35,254 nt of DNA from a virus, in IMG/VR virus record IMGVR_UViG_3300037070_003355, positions 1-35,254 of that record; one strand, given 5' to 3'. Under the pieces are notes generated by a model that was not told the origin of the DNA, did not search any database, and saw nothing but the letters and a program-made list of their open reading frames with translations. Positions within the stretch are counted from its first letter, which is position 1, and the number at the start of each line of letters is the position of its first letter. The translations under genes and the position numbers were made by a program. Of this stretch, positions 14,962-23,192 are shown piece after piece.

Positions 14962-16658
14962 CAGACCCCGATCGCCCGGTTCCCTTGCCGCCGCAGCGCG
15001 ATGGCGTCGTTAAACGGGGTGCGTCCCTGCTGGGCGAGGGCGTTGAGGTAGGCACCTTGGGTGATGGCGGCGAGGCGCGGATCCTGGTAGGTGGCCTGGA
15101 GGCGCTGACCGGAGATGCGCTGCACTTCTCGGGCCGCGTCCTGGCGCGTCTTGCCCTGGGTGGCCAGGTCAGCCTGCGTGGCCCGCCGCGTCTTCGGGAC
15201 GTCGCGGGAGCCACCGAACCCGAGGGTGCCGCGGATGATCCTGGCGATCGCCGATTCAGGGGCCTGCTCCGGCGGATTGGCGAAGTCGTACGGCGTGATG
15301 TTGCCTCCGACATCGGAGACGAACGGTCCTTGCGACTGCATGTATGACGGCCCGGTGGACGGCACCCGCGGTGGGGTGGGGGCGCTGGTGCCACCGAGAT
15401 CCCGCAACTGTTGGGCGACCATCTCTCCGAACTGAGGCTGGGTGACCGGCCCGACATCCTGACCGAGACCGCGGAGTTGGTTGGTGATCTGCGCCCCGGC
15501 CTGCCCCGACGTGATCGGCGTCCGCGGGGTCTGGGCCTGCGTGAACCGTTCCGCTCCATACGGCTGACGTTCCTCCGGGGACACACCGGGGGCGTTGCGG
15601 AACGCTTCGATCAACTCCTGGTTGGCGGTGTTGGCACCTTTGTAACGATCGGAGGCACCGGCCACTTCTTCGTTCAGCCCGGCGAACGCTGCGTCGTACG
15701 CCTCCTGCTCCGCCGCCCTGCTCTCAGGCGTGGTGCCCTGAGCGTTAAGGCTGGACTCCAGGTACTTCGGATCGGTGTAGCTGGCCGTCGGATACGGCAG
15801 CCCGTACCTGTCGAAGAACTCCATCTGCGGCGTCTTGATCATCGCCTGTTCAGGGGTGCGCCCGTAGTACTGGCCGGTCGCTTCGTCGCGGTAGGCGAAC
15901 TCGGGGTCTTCCATCAGGTCGTTCCACACCGTGTCGGCGGCTGCCGTGACCTTGGCGGTGTCGTACTGGGCGCGCCCCTCCGTCGCCGCTTCGGCGCTCT
16001 GCCCGGTCGCGACCGCGCCGGGCAGACCCCCGCTGATCAGACCTTTCTGCGCCATCACCGCGTCGGCACCGGTCAACCGCACCGGGGGGGCCTTCGGCAA
16101 CGTAGCGAGCAACGCCTTCTTCCTGGCCCGGTCGTCGTCGGTCAGGTCCGGGTCATCATCGGGGGTCTCGACGATGCTCCACATCAACGCTTCCGCTTCC
16201 GACGGCGACAGGTTCTCGTTGAGGATCTGATCGGCGAGGAACCCTTCGTAGCCACCCTGCTGCGCCCTCGTCTCCGCCTTGCGTCGGCCGGTCAGGTTGA
16301 GCGGTTCGCCGTAGTCGTAGGTCGGGGTGAAGGCACCGACGTCGTAGGCGCCGGGCCCGGACATGGCGGAGAGGATGTTGTCGAGGATGAGGGCGCCGTA
16401 GTCCTGGGCCAAGTTGACCTGCTTGGCCTGCTGGGTCAGGTCGAACGGATCGACCGCACCTTTCGACGTCAACTCGGGGATGTCGACGTTGCCCATCTGC
16501 AACAGGTCGTAGTTGCCGTAGTCCAGTTGCGGCTCGTTCGACTCGCCGAACGACCACGGTGTATCGGTCGCCCCGGCGAACCCCATGTCGTAGAGCACCT
16601 GCTGGCGCTCGTTGTCCGGCAACGATTCGAGGTAGGCGGCGAACTCCTCCGGGTCCAT
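14961..16658 (-). CDS. Putative internal virion protein (565 aa)
   Basis: ATG at 16658 overlaps the upstream stop (TGATG) and the stop overlaps the start of the 1800-aa gene. The product is acidic in its first third (MDPEEFAAYLESLPDNE), Gln/Ala/Gly-rich in the middle, and basic and helical at the C-terminus (TRRATQADLATQGKTRQDAAREVQ). No enzyme motif, membrane span or cysteine cluster stands out. Position between the tail hub genes and the giant ejection-type protein, and composition like other virion ejection proteins (low Cys, high Ala/Gln), suggest a capsid-internal or ejected component. It is unrecognised at family level. Confidence 0.6.
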   Translation of the reverse strand: MDPEEFAAYLESLPDNERQQVLYDMGFAGATDTPWSFGESNEPQLDYGNYDLLQMGNVDIPELTSKGAVDPFDLTQQAKQVNLAQDYGALILDNILSAMSGPGAYDVGAFTPTYDYGEPLNLTGRRKAETRAQQGGYEGFLADQILNENLSPSEAEALMWSIVETPDDDPDLTDDDRARKKALLATLPKAPPVRLTGADAVMAQKGLISGGLPGAVATGQSAEAATEGRAQYDTAKVTAAADTVWNDLMEDPEFAYRDEATGQYYGRTPEQAMIKTPQMEFFDRYGLPYPTASYTDPKYLESSLNAQGTTPESRAAEQEAYDAAFAGLNEEVAGASDRYKGANTANQELIEAFRNAPGVSPEERQPYGAERFTQAQTPRTPITSGQAGAQITNQLRGLGQDVGPVTQPQFGEMVAQQLRDLGGTSAPTPPRVPSTGPSYMQSQGPFVSDVGGNITPYDFANPPEQAPESAIARIIRGTLGFGGSRDVPKTRRATQADLATQGKTRQDAAREVQRISGQRLQATYQDPRLAAITQGAYLNALAQQGRTPFNDAIALRRQGNRAIGV

Positions 16659-17809
16659 CAGAACCCCAAGGTCTCAGGACCGGGCAGGGCGAGGCCGGTG
16701 CCCGCCAAGTTGGGGAACACACCGAGCAGGGCTTGCAGCACCTGGTTGCGATAGGCGTTCTGATTCTGCGTGTTGGTATCGGTCACCGTGTTGGCCCGCT
16801 GCCAGTTCGCCAGCGCCTCCTGCTGGGCGGTCTCCCAGTTGCGTTCCTGAGCCTGCTGGTCGAAGGCGGAACGGGCGGTCGCCTCACCGATGTTGAGCCC
16901 GGCGGTACCGGCCTGCCCCATCTCAGCGATCCGGCGACGGGCATCTTCACCGGAGAGGGTGGCGGTGTTGAGGCGGTTGCGTTGCGCCGTGTCTTCGTTG
17001 GCCGCCGAGGACCGCCACACATTGCCGAACGCCTGATCGGCCCCGGCCCTGGCTGCAGCCTCGGCAGCCATCACCGACGGGTCGACCCCCTGCCCTGCCA
17101 GGAGCCTGCCCATCGCCTGCTGGTTCATCCCTGGCGCCTGACCAGCGGTGGCATACGTGTTGTTCGGGTTGGTGTAGGCGTTCTGATAATTCTGGCCGAG
17201 ATAATCGATGATGCGCTGCGTCGCCTGCTGGGCGGTCGCCGTGTCGGAACCGACCGCTTCGGTGAGGGCGGTCCGCTTCTGGTTGAACACCGACGGATCG
17301 AACGTGCCGGTGAAATCAGGCAGGTCGACGGTGGTCGCCTGTTGGGCGGCGGGGCCGCCACGGCCGAGCAGCCCGGCCAACCAGTCGAGCATCGCTTGAT
17401 CGATCCCCGGAGCACCACCGCCACCACCGCCACCACCGCCACCGCTACTTCCGCCACCAGGTCCAGCAGGGGCGAGGTTGGGAGCGCGAGTGTTCGGGTT
17501 GGCGCCACGTCCAGCCATTGCGAAACCCTGAGCAGCCGCCTGGAGGGCAGCGTTGTTGATCCCGGCACCGGCCTGGTTGCGACCGTTGTTGGTGATGTAG
17601 TTGTAGGCCGGGCTGGACGAGAGGGCGCCGGGGCTGCTCACCCCGATGCGCGCCTGGTTGGCGGGAGCGACCGCGTTGGAGCCACCCCAGATCGGCACGT
17701 TGGTGCTGGCTGTACCGGTGTACGGCCGTTTCGACACCTGGCTGACCGGGGTGGTTTGGCGGCGTTGATAAAGCGGTGCCCCCGTTGATCCGCGTCCTCC
17801 ACCGGGCAT
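16658..17809 (-). CDS. Putative internal virion protein with polyglycine hinge (383 aa)
   Basis: ATG at 17809 overlaps the upstream stop. The N-terminal ~115 residues are low-complexity (Gly, Asn, Ser, Pro, Ala). A nearly pure glycine run (about 118-132) coded by a CCA/CCG-rich microsatellite-like tract at 17415-17460 follows. After it comes a helical Gln/Ala-rich domain (about 137-365) with TATAQQATQRIIDYLG and a long segment EDTAQRNRLNTATLSGEDARRRIAEMG. The hydrophobic tail is QALLGVFPNLAGTGLALPG. Together with the 149- and 565-aa neighbours it forms a set of Ala/Gln-rich proteins next to the tail machinery, like podoviral ejection proteins. Homology is not claimed. Confidence 0.6.
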   Translation of the reverse strand: MPGGGRGSTGAPLYQRRQTTPVSQVSKRPYTGTASTNVPIWGGSNAVAPANQARIGVSSPGALSSSPAYNYITNNGRNQAGAGINNAALQAAAQGFAMAGRGANPNTRAPNLAPAGPGGGSSGGGGGGGGGGAPGIDQAMLDWLAGLLGRGGPAAQQATTVDLPDFTGTFDPSVFNQKRTALTEAVGSDTATAQQATQRIIDYLGQNYQNAYTNPNNTYATAGQAPGMNQQAMGRLLAGQGVDPSVMAAEAAARAGADQAFGNVWRSSAANEDTAQRNRLNTATLSGEDARRRIAEMGQAGTAGLNIGEATARSAFDQQAQERNWETAQQEALANWQRANTVTDTNTQNQNAYRNQVLQALLGVFPNLAGTGLALPGPETLGF

Positions 17810-18258
17810 CAGATACCTCCCAGGTACGGCCGCAGCAGTTCGATCGCCCGTGCCGCGTTGGCGATCTCATCCTGCTTCTGTTGTTCCAGCGCCGCCAAGC
17901 TGTTGTTGTATTGCGCGTCCAGGTTGGCGTTGGCCATGTCGTACTGCTGCGCTTCCTGAGTGGCGTCCTGCTGGGCGCGCTGGTAGGCGGTCGTGTAGTC
18001 ACCGAGGTAGTTGCCCATTGATCTGCGCATCACGCCGGAGCGGGCATCGGGTCCGGCCAGTCCCCGCTGCCCGAACTGCGCTTTGTAAGAGGGCAGCGCC
18101 CGACCGAAGTCGCGGGACATGTCGCCGGTGGTGCGTTGACCACGCTGCTGGGACAGGAAGCGCCCGTAGGCGTTGGCCGACTTGTCCGTGTTGTAGCGGT
18201 ACTGCAGGTCGGATGCCTGCGAGTTGTAGTAACCGGAGTTCGAATATCCCTCGGGCAT
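17809..18258 (-). CDS. Putative small internal virion protein (149 aa)
   Basis: ATG at 18258 overlaps the collar-fibre gene's stop (TGATG). The first ~45 residues are Tyr/Ser/Asn-rich (MPEGYSNSGYYNSQASDLQY). A basic middle (GPDARSGVMRRSMGNYLG) leads into a long Ala/Gln helix (YQRAQQDATQEAQQYDMANAN...LAALEQQKQDEIANAARAI) that predicts a coiled coil. Composition is similar to the next two downstream products, suggesting that the three work together in the virion. No family recognised. Confidence 0.6.
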   Translation of the reverse strand: MPEGYSNSGYYNSQASDLQYRYNTDKSANAYGRFLSQQRGQRTTGDMSRDFGRALPSYKAQFGQRGLAGPDARSGVMRRSMGNYLGDYTTAYQRAQQDATQEAQQYDMANANLDAQYNNSLAALEQQKQDEIANAARAIELLRPYLGGI

Positions 18259-19181
18259 CAGGCGACCCGCACGATGTAGTTGACCGCCTGATATGGCGGC
18301 AGGTTGGCGTTGGCGGCGGCGACACCTTCAGTGCTGCTGCGCCCGACGTGGGCGGGTGGCTGGAAGGAGTGGGCGTGACGGGCGCTGGCACCCGCCGTCG
18401 GGATGGCGCGGTCGGCAGGTCCGGAGAGCCCCGAGGTGACGGAGTGGGCGTGATTCCCGATGTTGGTGCCGGTACCGGCGAGGAACAGACCAGCGATACC
18501 GCCGCCGTTGACGTAGACGTAGGAACCGTTGCCGTGGTCAACGGATGAGAGCAAGGTGGCGTTGCCGTACCCGTCGAGGTGGTAGTGGGTGGCCGTCTGG
18601 TTGCCCGTCCCCAACGTTCCCGGCCCGTGAAGGTGGTCTCCGCCAGCGTGGATGTGGTCAGGTGAATCGTTGCCGGTGGTGGCCGATGCATGGGTGTGGC
18701 CGACATCGTGAGAGTGGGTCGGGACGATCGCGTCGGCGCTGCCACCCGACGCCCCGAGTGCCGCAGTCCCCGCGCCCAACGGCATCCGATTGTTCAAGTT
18801 GGGCAGGTTGAACCGTCCGGCGGCGGGGGTGCCGACCACGAAGCTGTTACCAAGGATGGCGAACAGTTCGGGGTAGGCGGTCGTCTCCAGTTCGGCCCCG
18901 TTGCACAACGCCCATTTGCCACCGGGCGGGACAACCGAACCGCCGTACATCATGATGATGCCGATCGGCAGGATCGAATCGACGTACTGCTTGGGGGCGG
19001 CGTCGAGCGACGAGACGGGATTGCCGACCAGGCGGAGTTGGGCCCGCATGGCGACCGTGCCGTCACGTTCGATCAACTCCTGGTTGATGTGCTGTTCGGT
19101 CCGGTCGAAGTTGGCGTCGACCGTGGAAGCGTTCGCCGGGGTGTCGTTGAGGATGTCGAACTGCAGATCGAGCTTGGTCAA
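18258..19181 (-). CDS. Tail fibre with phage tail-collar domain and HxH motifs (307 aa)
   Basis: The frame extends further upstream, but the TTG at 19181 is chosen: AGGAG lies six bases before it and it overlaps the tail-hub gene's stop (TTGA). Residues 1-65 are a helical attachment part ending in SLDAAPKQYVDSILPIG, a sequence typical of fibres before a collar domain. Residues about 70-135 (GGSVVPPGGKWALCNG...AGRFNLPNLNNRMPLGAG) match the Phage Tail Collar domain. The distal part holds seven HxH motifs (HSH, HTH, HIH, HLH, HYH and two HAH). In T4 short-tail-fibre-like proteins such motifs bind metal ions along the trimer axis. It ends in a beta strand (YQAVNYIVRVA). Role: short tail fibre or tail tip adhesin. 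Confidence 0.85.
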   Translation of the reverse strand: MTKLDLQFDILNDTPANASTVDANFDRTEQHINQELIERDGTVAMRAQLRLVGNPVSSLDAAPKQYVDSILPIGIIMMYGGSVVPPGGKWALCNGAELETTAYPELFAILGNSFVVGTPAAGRFNLPNLNNRMPLGAGTAALGASGGSADAIVPTHSHDVGHTHASATTGNDSPDHIHAGGDHLHGPGTLGTGNQTATHYHLDGYGNATLLSSVDHGNGSYVYVNGGGIAGLFLAGTGTNIGNHAHSVTSGLSGPADRAIPTAGASARHAHSFQPPAHVGRSSTEGVAAANANLPPYQAVNYIVRVA

Positions 19182-20935
19182 CGGAATCTCCTCATCACGT
19201 ACTTGGCGACGATCCCGTCGATCCCCCATTTGTGGCGCAACGTGTTCGGTGAGGCCCGGACCCGCATCTGCACCGATCGGGCCAGCCCGATCGACCCGGC
19301 CCGGATCATCCGTGACCCGGCCCCGGCCGCACCCCAGTTGGCACCACGTCCATCGGTGGAAGCGGCACCGAGTTCCTTCCAGTCGAAGCCACCGATGTCG
19401 GCATCTTCGAACCCGCCTTCGGTCCAGTAGGCGGCACCTTCGGTTCGCACACGAATGGTGCGTGTTCGATGAACTGTGGTCTCGTCGTAGTCGCGGAACG
19501 ATTCGACCAGCAGGTCCAAGTCGGCAGGGACTTCGCGGCAGATGAAGGTGGGGCGCCGCCACGACTTCTTGCGGTCCGGCCAACCGGCATGCAGCCAGCG
19601 GGTCCGGTAGTACGAGTTGAAGGGCTGCCCGAAGAACCCGACACCTGACACCGCGATGTCTTCGTCGGTCCCGGTGACCAGGTACGACGGTCCTTCGGGC
19701 TCGTCGGGCGGGACGGCTCCGAGAACGTACGGGTCGAGGATCAGGTCGTACGCCTCATCGATGTAGTCGACCGACACCATGACAGCCACTTCGTCGGACC
19801 ACAGGGCGGCCAGCGGGTAGCGGGCGTTGACATCGGAGCCGTCGATGACGGGGCCGATGGCGCCGTACTCCGAGCGGTACATCGTCCAGGCACCGTTGCC
19901 GACATCGACGTCGAACACGAAGGCGGTGGTGACATCGGCGGTGGAGCCGACACCTTTGATCCACGGCACCCCGACCCACAGCCGTCGTCCGGCCCACGAC
20001 ACGAAGACGTTCTCGTAAGCGAGAACATCTTCGAAAGCGGGCCGCAACTGTTCGGAAATGTAGATGGGGGCTTCGCCGGTGTAGGCGTAGATGCCACCCC
20101 GATCCGACGACGAGAAGAAGAAGGCGGTGGTTTCGTTGCGGGTGGCGGCCGAGATGGCGGGGCAGCCGACCGACACCGACACGTTGATCAACTGCCACGA
20201 ATCTTCGTCGTAGCCGTACAGCGCCCACATCGTGTCGGTCTTGAAGATGAGCAGGTGATCACGGAACGACATGATCCCGGTGATCCGCCCGCCACCGGCG
20301 TCGATGTCGATGTAGTCATCGGCACGCCAGGCGTCCGGTCGATTCGGATGGGACCACCGGATGCGAGCAAAGTGGTTGACCCCGGCTTCTTCGGTGACGG
20401 CGACGAACAGGTAGCCGCCGTGCGGACAGACGAACTCGGCCTGCGGCATGGTGCCGCCGGTCGGGGCGTCCACTTCCGACCAGGTGTCATCGATGAGCAT
20501 GGTGCAGACACCGGCACGATCGATCCGGCAGGACTGTTGGAGCATGCCGGACACGACGTACACGTCTTCGGCCCAGGCAGCGAAGTCGGCGCCGTGCGGA
20601 GTGGCCCGAGCGTCGACGTCGGCGATCGGGGAGAAGACGGCATCGATCCCAGCCCGGTAGACGAGATGGTCGTTGACGACGTACACGTCCTGGTCGCCGT
20701 CGGGGTAGGTCACGACGTAGGCGTTGCGTGGTTCCCACGCCCGCAGCGTCAGATCGATGATGTCGGTGTCGTTCCACCGTTGCCAGCCACGCCGGGTGTA
20801 GAACCCGCCGCGGGGGTCGATGTCGACGTTGAGCAGATCGGGTGATTCGTTCTCGGCCAGTTGGAACTGGTTGCGTCGCAGGTTCAACCCGCCCGTGTAG
20901 TCGACCAGGTTGATCGGGTCGAGACGGTTGACCAT
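19178..20935 (-). CDS. Tail hub/nozzle protein, P22 gp10 or T7 gp12-like in role (585 aa)
   Basis: ATG at 20935 directly follows the adaptor gene's stop. The N-terminus (INLVDYTGGLNLRRNQFQLAENESPDLLNVDIDPRGGFYTRRGW) has the pattern seen in podoviral tail-tube B/stabilisation proteins, where the chain meets the connector. The next ~430 residues are repeated beta strands with Trp/Tyr-rich ends (VYVVNDHLVYRAG, DVYVVSGMLQQSC, GYLFVAVTEEAG, HLLIFKTDTMWALYGYD), compatible with a beta-propeller. The last ~100 residues form a separate beta domain (KSWRRPTFICREVP...TIRVRTEG). Gene order after the adaptor and before the collar fibre agrees. The specific homologue is inferred. Confidence 0.75.
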   Translation of the reverse strand: MVNRLDPINLVDYTGGLNLRRNQFQLAENESPDLLNVDIDPRGGFYTRRGWQRWNDTDIIDLTLRAWEPRNAYVVTYPDGDQDVYVVNDHLVYRAGIDAVFSPIADVDARATPHGADFAAWAEDVYVVSGMLQQSCRIDRAGVCTMLIDDTWSEVDAPTGGTMPQAEFVCPHGGYLFVAVTEEAGVNHFARIRWSHPNRPDAWRADDYIDIDAGGGRITGIMSFRDHLLIFKTDTMWALYGYDEDSWQLINVSVSVGCPAISAATRNETTAFFFSSSDRGGIYAYTGEAPIYISEQLRPAFEDVLAYENVFVSWAGRRLWVGVPWIKGVGSTADVTTAFVFDVDVGNGAWTMYRSEYGAIGPVIDGSDVNARYPLAALWSDEVAVMVSVDYIDEAYDLILDPYVLGAVPPDEPEGPSYLVTGTDEDIAVSGVGFFGQPFNSYYRTRWLHAGWPDRKKSWRRPTFICREVPADLDLLVESFRDYDETTVHRTRTIRVRTEGAAYWTEGGFEDADIGGFDWKELGAASTDGRGANWGAAGAGSRMIRAGSIGLARSVQMRVRASPNTLRHKWGIDGIVAKYVMRRFR

Positions 20936-21628
20936 CTACACCCCGTTCGTCGGCGGGTTGATCACCCAGGACGGGACGCCACCGATGGGGGCGCCGCCAT
21001 GCATGACGAGGGGGCGATGGTGGATCGGTTCGAGCATGGTCCGCATCTGGTTGCGCAGGTCCCGTTCCCAGCGGGCCAGGTAGACGCCTTCGAGGATCTC
21101 GTCTTCCTGGGCGGCGTAGGCCAGGGAGATGGCGAAGTAGGCGAGGGTGGCGTGGAGTCGGGTATCGAGATCAGGGATGTCGGAGGCACCGTTGGACCAC
21201 ACCGGCTGGCGGTAGGCGCGCAGGATCAGGTCGTAGGACTGATCGGTGGCGACCGACGGCCACAGGTACATCTGTCCGGCCCAGATGCTGTAGTAGGCGG
21301 GGGTGCCGACCCTGGTGCCAGCCTGGTACAGCGGGGCGAAGTTGTCTTCGGCATTCTCATGGTTAGCCATCGTCAGACGGAAGTTGTCGGTCGCCGAGAT
21401 GACCGAGATGATCGACGGCAAGTTGAGGTCGGCGGGCAGCGTGATCATGTCGGCCCCGATCACTTTGGCCAACGCCCAGATCTTCTCGTAGCGAGGCCAC
21501 CGGTTGTCGAACGCCATCGTCCGATCGAACGCTTCCTGCAGGTAGATGTTCAAGATGGCGTCGGGAAGTTCTTCGTCGTCCACTTCCATCTGTTGGCGGA
21601 CGTAGTTCCGCAAGGACTGGACGTCCAC
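20936..21628 (-). CDS. Head-tail adaptor protein (230 aa)
   Basis: GTG at 21628 overlaps the preceding TAG by one base. The N-terminal helices (SLRNYVRQQMEVDDEELPDAILNIYLQEAFDRTM) and the following all-helical core with LPADLN and DLILRAYRQP strand-like segments match the type of protein that podoviruses place under the portal to attach the tail tube (P22 gp4-like or T7 gp11-like in role). The last 35 residues are Pro/Gly-rich. Context: immediately before the tail hub and shortly after the capsid gene. No enzymatic motif. Confidence 0.7.
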   Translation of the reverse strand: MDVQSLRNYVRQQMEVDDEELPDAILNIYLQEAFDRTMAFDNRWPRYEKIWALAKVIGADMITLPADLNLPSIISVISATDNFRLTMANHENAEDNFAPLYQAGTRVGTPAYYSIWAGQMYLWPSVATDQSYDLILRAYRQPVWSNGASDIPDLDTRLHATLAYFAISLAYAAQEDEILEGVYLARWERDLRNQMRTMLEPIHHRPLVMHGGAPIGGVPSWVINPPTNGV

Positions 21629-21996
21629 TACTCAGCCTGCTTGGCGACGTGGATGGCGTGGAGCCCGCACCAGCGCAGACCGCTCGCTTTGGTGGCGAAC
21701 CCGTTGCAGGTGTCGTCGTTGGCGATGCATCTGCCTTGACGTGACTTGTCGCGGTAACCGTACGGGTTGCCCGGTGCCCTGGTCACGGTGGCCGGAGCGT
21801 CCCCCCGGTACGGGGCGGTCGACCATTTGGTCGCCAGTTCGACGTTCGGTCCCAGCGTGTTGACCTGAGCGCCGCCTTCGACATGATCTCCGAAAGCGGC
21901 ATGCTGCAGGGCGACGTTCTCACCGTGCCCCCCGTCGTGGGCATGTCGGTCGTATTCGTTGCCGGTCGGCGGGGTGTTCCACTTCATGATCGCCAT
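21628..21996 (-). CDS. His/Cys-rich putative zinc protein of the head module (122 aa)
   Basis: ATG at 21996 is chosen because it follows GGAGGAACC; the longer frame to 22035 would run through the hairpin at 22012-22047. The N-terminal half is His-rich (RHAHDGGHGENVALQHAAFGDH). The C-terminal 35 residues hold C-x6-C-x12-C-x2-H (RCIANDDTCNG...RWCGLHAIH), a layout seen in small zinc-binding domains of phage proteins. It lies between capsid and adaptor genes, so it may be a head decoration or completion protein. The zinc site is inferred from residue spacing only. Confidence 0.65.
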   Translation of the reverse strand: MAIMKWNTPPTGNEYDRHAHDGGHGENVALQHAAFGDHVEGGAQVNTLGPNVELATKWSTAPYRGDAPATVTRAPGNPYGYRDKSRQGRCIANDDTCNGFATKASGLRWCGLHAIHVAKQAE

Positions 21997-22011
21997 TGGT
22001 TCCTCCTTGGT

Positions 22012-22047
22012 CACTGGGGCTGGCTGCCTAGACAACCAGCCCCAGTG
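22012..22047. other. 12-bp perfect inverted repeat after the capsid gene
   Basis: CACTGGGGCTGG (22012-22023) and its exact complement (22036-22047) flank a 12-base loop. It lies between the capsid stop (22061) and the ribosome site of the next gene (22005 region). No T-run follows on the minus strand, so it is more likely an attenuator or an mRNA-stabilising 3' stem for the highly expressed capsid message than a full terminator. Confidence 0.7.
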
Positions 22048-22060
22048 TCACCCGTGTTCG

Positions 22061-23164
22061 TCAGGCGAAGGTGGCTCCGGTGATCTTGAAGTTGCGTCGC
22101 CGCTGCCGGGTGGTCGTGTTCCCGTAGGTGGTGATGAAGCTGACCCTGGCATCGATGGCGTTGGCTGCCGGTGCCGCGGCGGAGGCGCCGGGGTTGGCGT
22201 TGGCCGTCGAAGCGACCGAGCCGGACAGGTTCGCCGTGAACGGGGACTGCTTGAAGTTGCGCTCTGAGTGCAACGTCATCCCGACGTACTTCGAGTTCAG
22301 TCCGAGCGCCGTGCCCGACGGGCAGTCCGGGTCGTAGTACAACGGCACGTTCTTGAACAGCAGGTTCTGGAACCCGAGGTTCGCCTTCGACGTGTCGGTG
22401 TAACGGACCTGCGGAGTGAGGCTCGCCTCGTACGCCTCGTACCAACCAGCCCCGGAGAAGATGGCGTCGACATGATCGGAGCCGCCGTCGGAGGCGAGCA
22501 GCCACATGTGCCGCAACACCCGCTCCATCTCGCCGCCGTCGTAGGCCCCGGACGGTGCGGTGCCGGGCATCGTGATGGCGACACCTTCGGCGTCGACACC
22601 GGTGTTGGCGCCAGCGTCCCACGTCGGCGACCGCCACTGGTTCTCCGGTGCCGGGGAGGCGGCCGGAGTGATCCCACCGGCTGCCGCGGTGGCGTCGATG
22701 AGGGTGGTCAGGGCGGTGAAGTCGGTGGTCAGGGCGGAACCGCCACGGGTGCCGTACATCATCGCGACGAGCAGGTCCTTCAACGTGTTCTCGGCCTGCA
22801 TCACCTTGGCTTCGATCAGGCTGATCGCCTGTTCCTTGCCGTTGTTCTGCGCTTCTTCGAGGCCGGAGATGATGATCGTGGCGTACAACTGACGCCACGG
22901 GAACTGGGCGGCGGAGATGCCAGCGACGGCGTTGACAGAGATCTGCTGCCACGGGCCGTAGCTGTTGGCTTCACCAGGACCGAGGAGGAGCGGTTCGACG
23001 ATGGAGATGCCTCCATCGATCGTGCGCACCCGGCCCTTGCTCATGAAGTACTCCAACAGCGGGCGGCTGTTGAAGAGGTTGTCGGTCAACGACTTGCGGT
23101 AGTTGTGCATCGTCGTTGAGAGGATGGTGTCCCAGGTTGCTGGGGTATGGCTGGCAAGTGCCAC
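22061..23164 (-). CDS. Major capsid protein (367 aa)
   Basis: GTG at 23164 follows AAAGGCTGATCC. The sequence begins LSTTMHNYRKSLTDNLFNSRPLLEYF, then GGISIVEPLLLG, then FPWRQLYATIIISGLEEAQNNGKEQAISLIEAKVMQAENTL. This order (N-arm helix, beta strands, long spine-helix-like segment with NxGKE) is one I recognise from phage major capsid proteins of the HK97-like fold. The C-terminal half carries a peripheral-domain-like region and ends TTRQRRRNFKITGATFA. It directly follows the scaffold gene, as expected. It is probably the most abundant virion protein. Assignment rests on pattern and gene order. Confidence 0.8.
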   Translation of the reverse strand: MALASHTPATWDTILSTTMHNYRKSLTDNLFNSRPLLEYFMSKGRVRTIDGGISIVEPLLLGPGEANSYGPWQQISVNAVAGISAAQFPWRQLYATIIISGLEEAQNNGKEQAISLIEAKVMQAENTLKDLLVAMMYGTRGGSALTTDFTALTTLIDATAAAGGITPAASPAPENQWRSPTWDAGANTGVDAEGVAITMPGTAPSGAYDGGEMERVLRHMWLLASDGGSDHVDAIFSGAGWYEAYEASLTPQVRYTDTSKANLGFQNLLFKNVPLYYDPDCPSGTALGLNSKYVGMTLHSERNFKQSPFTANLSGSVASTANANPGASAAAPAANAIDARVSFITTYGNTTTRQRRRNFKITGATFA

Positions 23165-23192
23165 GGATCAGCCTTTCAATGAGGTTGAACCG

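Noticed and set aside
13603-15051. Long plus-strand open frame (about 480 codons) opposite the 1800-aa gene
   Set aside because: It is antisense to a much longer gene and is Arg/Gly/Val-rich shadow sequence caused by high third-position GC; no ribosome site or domain.
15411-16754. Plus-strand frame of 447 codons opposite the 565-aa gene
   Set aside because: Same reason: shadow frame, no operon context on the plus strand and no recognisable motif.
17400-17460. Possible CRISPR or tandem repeat array
   Set aside because: The repeats are single codons for glycine in frame in a real gene; no spacer structure.
19182-19583. N-terminal extension of the collar fibre to 441 aa
   Set aside because: It overlaps the well-supported tail hub gene; the TTG at 19181 has a properly spaced AGGAG and matches the operon's overlap style.
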